From an uncultured Flavobacteriales bacterium (GTDB lineage Bacteria; Bacteroidota; Bacteroidia; Palsa-965): a DNA stretch of 8,238 bases. Made by a program: the position numbers and the translations under genes. Shown here one piece after another: positions 5,925 through 8,238 of the stretch (position 1 is the stretch's first letter; every line of letters starts with the position of its first letter). A model generated the notes under the pieces. It was given only the letters and a program-made list of their open reading frames with translations. It searched no databases and was not told where the DNA came from. Where the stretch lies: contig CAMLEF010000208.1 in the NCBI GenBank assembly GCA_946478675.1, positions 1 to 8,238 of the forward strand, written 5' to 3'.

Positions 5925-7046
5925 TCAATGGCGTGGCGGCTGCGGTGCTGTGCCCGGCGGGCGAGCGAACGGTGCTGCTGCCGCGAGCGAACGGCTGGCG
6001 GGATAACCACCTTGCATCGGCACATCGTAATATTCTGCCGCGCCGGCAGCCGGCAACACCTGGAAATGCTCACGCGCCGGGATCGCCGTTCCGTCGGCCG
6101 TATGCGGCGCTGCAGCGGCGTACTCATACGTTGACCGGTAATCACCGCCTCCCCGGCGCCGTAAGCCCTGCACAAGCGAATTGCGCGCGCCCATGTTGAA
6201 ATCGTGGTCTTCCGGAACGTAATTCGTTCGCGAAGAAGTCGTGGCCGCATCTCCGTCGGCGTGGTCTACCGCATGCCCGCGCCCATAACTCGTTCCGCTG
6301 GCGGGATCGACAAACTCTGCCGAGTGCATCGGGTAATTCCGGTGTCCCCTGAATGTTCCTCCCGAAGGAGCTGCGGCCGTCATTGCGCCCAGCACGCGCG
6401 TACGTCCCGGCACGGGCGAGGTCGGATCATCTTCGAAAGAACGATATGATAAGCGGCCACCGACCTGTTGCGTAGCGATCTCCAGGTGAGGAGAAGCCGG
6501 CCGCGCGATCGGATCACGCTCGAGGTCATAAGGTGCGCCGGCGCCACCGGTCCAGGAATAGCCGTGCGAAACGGGCGGAAGGAGCGCGGGCGGCAGCGCA
6601 TGGAAAGCCGCCGGCATCGCAGCGGGATCGTAACGCGAAGCACGTACGCGCGCAGGAGCAGCAGCAGCAGGAACGTGAGCAGGAGCGGCAGGCGCTGTAA
6701 AATAATCTGCGATGCCACCGATCGCTCCGCCGACAGCGCCACCGCCAAGCAGGCCCACAGCGGTCGGAACCAGCGACAGCCCACCGGTAGCCACAGCGGC
6801 TATTCCTGCGCCTGCCAGCGCGCCGAGACCGCCGAGCGTTGCTGCCCATCCTACCCGCTGAACGACAGGTGAAGCTGTTGTCGCTGGTAATGTTGTCGTT
6901 GTTGTTATTTCCGCGGCTTTCGCCTGCAGCACTTTCCGGTTGTCCGTTAGATACCTGCCGCTGTTGCGCGTTTTTCGTTGCGCAACAGCAGACGCGGCGC
7001 TCGTATACGCCTGTTGCTTTTCAGAGATTGGACCGGAATGATGCAT
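5925..7046 (-). CDS. Effector with DNA/RNA non-specific endonuclease-like (beta-beta-alpha metal) domain
   Basis: A 373-residue protein from the ATG at 7046. A TTG two codons upstream is less likely. The leader has VAQRK (21-25), TDNRKVLQAK (34-43) and SPVVQRV (59-65), so the DNR motif and a VQR junction motif are both present. Residues 66-116 form a long Gly/Ala-rich hydrophobic stretch (GGLGALAGAG..., then GGGAVGGAIGG), which could cross or insert into a membrane. A Pro/Ala linker follows. The C-terminal part has YGRGHAVDH (254-262), then TNYVPE (274-279), FN (283-284) and RN (288-289). A catalytic RGH followed by an Asn-containing helix is typical of NucA/Serratia-type nucleases, in which His activates water and Asn binds Mg2+. 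The last 60 residues are Pro/Ala-rich. A nuclease toxin is likely. The role of the hydrophobic stretch is unknown. Confidence 0.75.
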   Translation of the reverse strand: MHHSGPISEKQQAYTSAASAVAQRKTRNSGRYLTDNRKVLQAKAAEITTTTTLPATTASPVVQRVGWAATLGGLGALAGAGIAAVATGGLSLVPTAVGLLGGGAVGGAIGGIADYFTAPAAPAHVPAAAAPARVRASRYDPAAMPAAFHALPPALLPPVSHGYSWTGGAGAPYDLERDPIARPASPHLEIATQQVGGRLSYRSFEDDPTSPVPGRTRVLGAMTAAAPSGGTFRGHRNYPMHSAEFVDPASGTSYGRGHAVDHADGDAATTSSRTNYVPEDHDFNMGARNSLVQGLRRRGGGDYRSTYEYAAAAPHTADGTAIPAREHFQVLPAAGAAEYYDVPMQGGYPASRSLAAAAPFARPPGTAPQPPRH

Positions 7047-7061
7047 GAGCAATAGTGTAAA

Positions 7062-7099
7062 GCCATCGCTTCCCCGGTTGAAAGCAGGGAAGCGACGGC
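7062..7099 (-). terminator. Intergenic hairpin, possible attenuator/terminator
   Basis: Between the GH16 stop and the nuclease start there is a strong inverted repeat. Nine perfect pairs (7066-7074 with 7087-7095) enclose a 12-base loop. After one mismatch (7065/7096), three more pairs follow (7062-7064 with 7097-7099). On the transcribed strand it is followed by TTTACACTATT, a weak T-tract, so efficient intrinsic termination is doubtful. It may attenuate read-through, protect the upstream mRNA end, or influence initiation at 7046, which starts 16 bases past the stem. Confidence 0.45.
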
Positions 7100-7105
7100 A
7101 AAAAG

Positions 7106-7927
7106 TTATGCCGGCTGGAAACGGAATTTTTTAATGATCACTTCCTGGTTGCCGTTCGGCGTTACCACTTCCGGAGGCTGACGCCAGAGATTGAAGTGAA
7201 CCGTCTGGCACGCATCCGTCGGGATGAATTTGTTCTGTGCCGGAGACGTCGTCCATTCGATTGCCGCTTTGCCGGGAGGAAGTGTGCTGAAATCGTAAAT
7301 GCCGTAATACACTTTGAACGTGACCGGGCTGCCGGCTTTCGGCCATTCCATGACGAGCGTGATCTCTCCTTTGTCGGCGAGCGTAATGCGATGAACGTTG
7401 CCTTGCGGTTCCCAGGGCTGCAGCGTGAACTGCGCATTGGTCGGATCGCCGGTGTTTCCCCAGCGGCTCACTTCGATCATGTCGAGCTCGTGGTGCTTGT
7501 TCGTCTGCGATCCGTCTTCATCGAAACGATACGTGAACGCGCCGAAGCAGCAGTTATTTGCGAGCTGGTTGAAGTCGCCTTTCGTTTTTGCAGCGACGAG
7601 ATATTTTCCGAAGCCGGGATAAAAACGCGGAGGCGCATCTTTTCCATTCGGATGATCGGCTTTTCCCCAGAGCACAAGCTCCACCGACGACCATTGCATC
7701 GGCCCGCCGGGCAGCTGCGTTTGTTTCATCTGCAAATGCAATCCTTCGCTGTCGACAAAAGCGCAACGCGGATCCCACTGTTGGTTGTTGAACCAATAGC
7801 CCGTGTTGGAAATGTTGAACGGATAATTCGTCCACCACCAGTAATTGTCGAACTGGAGCAGGCAATTCGGTGTGGTGCATGCAGAACCTTCCGGTTGTGC
7901 GGGGCGGGTGTCACAGTTGTTGGCCAT
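7106..7927 (-). CDS. GH16-like glycoside hydrolase (beta-glucanase type) without signal peptide
   Basis: A 273-residue protein with a concanavalin A-like jelly-roll pattern. Visible features are GFGKYLVAAKT (105-115), FGAFTYRFDED (128-138), HHELDMIEVSRWG (145-157), then NAQFTLQPWE (164-173) and the terminal strand VIIKKFRF (263-270). ELDMIE (147-152) fits the GH16 active-site pattern E-x-D-x-x-E, with E147 as nucleophile, D149 assisting and E152 as acid/base, so activity on a beta-glucan-like polymer is plausible. The N-terminus starts MANNCDTRPAQ and has Cys5, Cys17 and Cys22 but no hydrophobic signal peptide, unusual for an enzyme acting on an extracellular polymer. The DNR/QRK leader is absent. 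I chose the ATG at 7927, 25 bases after the preceding stop, because the longer frame would overlap the upstream gene. It may be non-classically exported, delivered by the same machinery, or intracellular. Confidence 0.85.
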   Translation of the reverse strand: MANNCDTRPAQPEGSACTTPNCLLQFDNYWWWTNYPFNISNTGYWFNNQQWDPRCAFVDSEGLHLQMKQTQLPGGPMQWSSVELVLWGKADHPNGKDAPPRFYPGFGKYLVAAKTKGDFNQLANNCCFGAFTYRFDEDGSQTNKHHELDMIEVSRWGNTGDPTNAQFTLQPWEPQGNVHRITLADKGEITLVMEWPKAGSPVTFKVYYGIYDFSTLPPGKAAIEWTTSPAQNKFIPTDACQTVHFNLWRQPPEVVTPNGNQEVIIKKFRFQPA

Positions 7928-7952
7928 GTGTGTGTGGTTTTGGTTGGTTGTT

Positions 7953-8238
7953 TTAATGATGCTGTTTCTGCAACGCAACGAGCACCGGGCTTTTTGCACC
8001 CGTATAATCGAGCGCCGAGCAGAAGCGATAGTTGCGTAATCGTTCTTTCAGTCGCGTGAGCTGCGGATTTTCATACGGCAGCCTTACCTTTTTTCCGAGC
8101 AGTAATTCCGTCAGCCACGGATTCGCAGACGTGAGCGGATGAAACAACTGCGTTTCGTAAAGCGCCGAAAGTTTTTCCTGCGGTACTCGTTCTTCATACT
8201 GGCGAAGCAGCTTTTTCACTTCGTCGTCTCCTGGGACA
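7953..8238 (-). CDS. Unrecognised protein, C-terminal fragment (5' end outside window)
   Basis: The frame is open from the right edge through about 95 codons to a TAA at 7955-7953. The visible end contains charged helix-like segments (KKLLRQYEERVPQEKL), a middle stretch LTSANPWLTELLLGKK, then LKERLRNYRFCSALDYTG, and it ends VALQKQHH. I do not recognise the family. There is no transmembrane segment or catalytic motif in the visible part. An internal GTG at 8219 could act as a start, but nothing upstream supports it. The frame stays open beyond, so a longer protein is more likely. It ends 25 bases before the GH16 start, so it is likely co-transcribed. Its N-terminal part would show whether it belongs to an injection system. 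Confidence 0.65.
   Translation of the reverse strand, partial: VPGDDEVKKLLRQYEERVPQEKLSALYETQLFHPLTSANPWLTELLLGKKVRLPYENPQLTRLKERLRNYRFCSALDYTGAKSPVLVALQKQHH

Noticed and set aside
5879..6250. N-terminal extension of the HNH-like gene (start at 6250)
   Set aside because: It would overlap the nuclease gene by more than 300 bases and is Arg-rich noise. The ATG at 5878 has an AAGGAAAG ribosome-binding-like site and places the leader motif at the normal distance.
6655..6680. gcagcagcag run as a microsatellite
   Set aside because: It is a short stretch encoding the Ala-rich linker of the nuclease effector and does not amount to a tandem-repeat locus.
7047..7052. TTG start two codons upstream of the nuclease ATG
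   Set aside because: There is no ribosome-binding motif favouring it, and the ATG at 7046 is the simpler choice. The protein differs by only two residues.
7928..7999. Upstream start at 7999 for the GH16 protein
   Set aside because: It would overlap the preceding gene's end and adds an unconserved-looking Arg/Asn-rich stretch. It is not a signal peptide. MANNC at 7927 is the better start.
1..8238. CRISPR arrays, tRNA/rRNA genes, transposases or attachment sites
   Set aside because: I saw no regularly spaced repeats, RNA-gene signatures, transposase motifs or terminal inverted repeats. The three long repeats are coding DUF4157 cassettes.

Overview
The window looks like an accessory effector (cargo) operon from a Bacteroidota genome, most plausibly a Chitinophaga-like member of the Chitinophagaceae. 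That placement is an inference. It rests on moderate-to-high GC, AT/AC-rich translation starts with few Shine-Dalgarno motifs, DUF4157-type proteins, and a family-16 glycosidase of the type common in that phylum. Every supported gene is on the minus strand, so the operon reads from high to low coordinates. Gaps between genes are only 2-59 bases, and no credible gene lies on the plus strand.

Order of transcription: (1) the C-terminal end of an unrecognised protein running in from the right edge (8238-7953); (2) a GH16-like beta-glucanase with no signal peptide (7927-7106); a hairpin (about 7099-7062); (3) a DNA/RNA non-specific-type nuclease with a Gly/Ala-rich hydrophobic segment (7046-5925); (4) a basic protein with an HNH-like 'EIDH...H..H' C-terminal domain (5878-4889); (5) a 57-codon mini-gene holding only the shared leader motif (4862-4689); (6) a DUF4157 protein with a C-terminal glutamine-synthetase/amidoligase-like module (4675-2969); (7) and (8) two tandem DUF4157 proteins with related C-terminal domains carrying an unusual HExxxH motif (2933-1782 and 1779-631); (9) a third HExxxH protein that lacks DUF4157 and runs off the left edge (603-1).

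The unifying signal is a short N-terminal motif, '(D/G)NR - 3 to 6 residues - Q(R/A)K', in seven consecutive ORFs with unrelated C-terminal domains. A second 'VQR'-type motif usually sits just before the C-terminal domain. DUF4157 is known to be linked to extracellular contractile injection systems (eCIS). The layout of constant leader, optional DUF4157 and variable enzymatic 'warhead' therefore suggests a battery of eCIS-type or other polymorphic effectors sharing a loading or processing signal. No structural injection-system gene is in the window, so this link is inferred from domain family and architecture.

The three DUF4157 genes also share a cassette of about 385 bases that is similar at the nucleotide level, with divergence on both sides. 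This fits expansion by duplication or recombination with exchange of C-terminal modules. The most novel item is the 57-residue leader-only ORF, which fills what otherwise looks like a 213-base gap.
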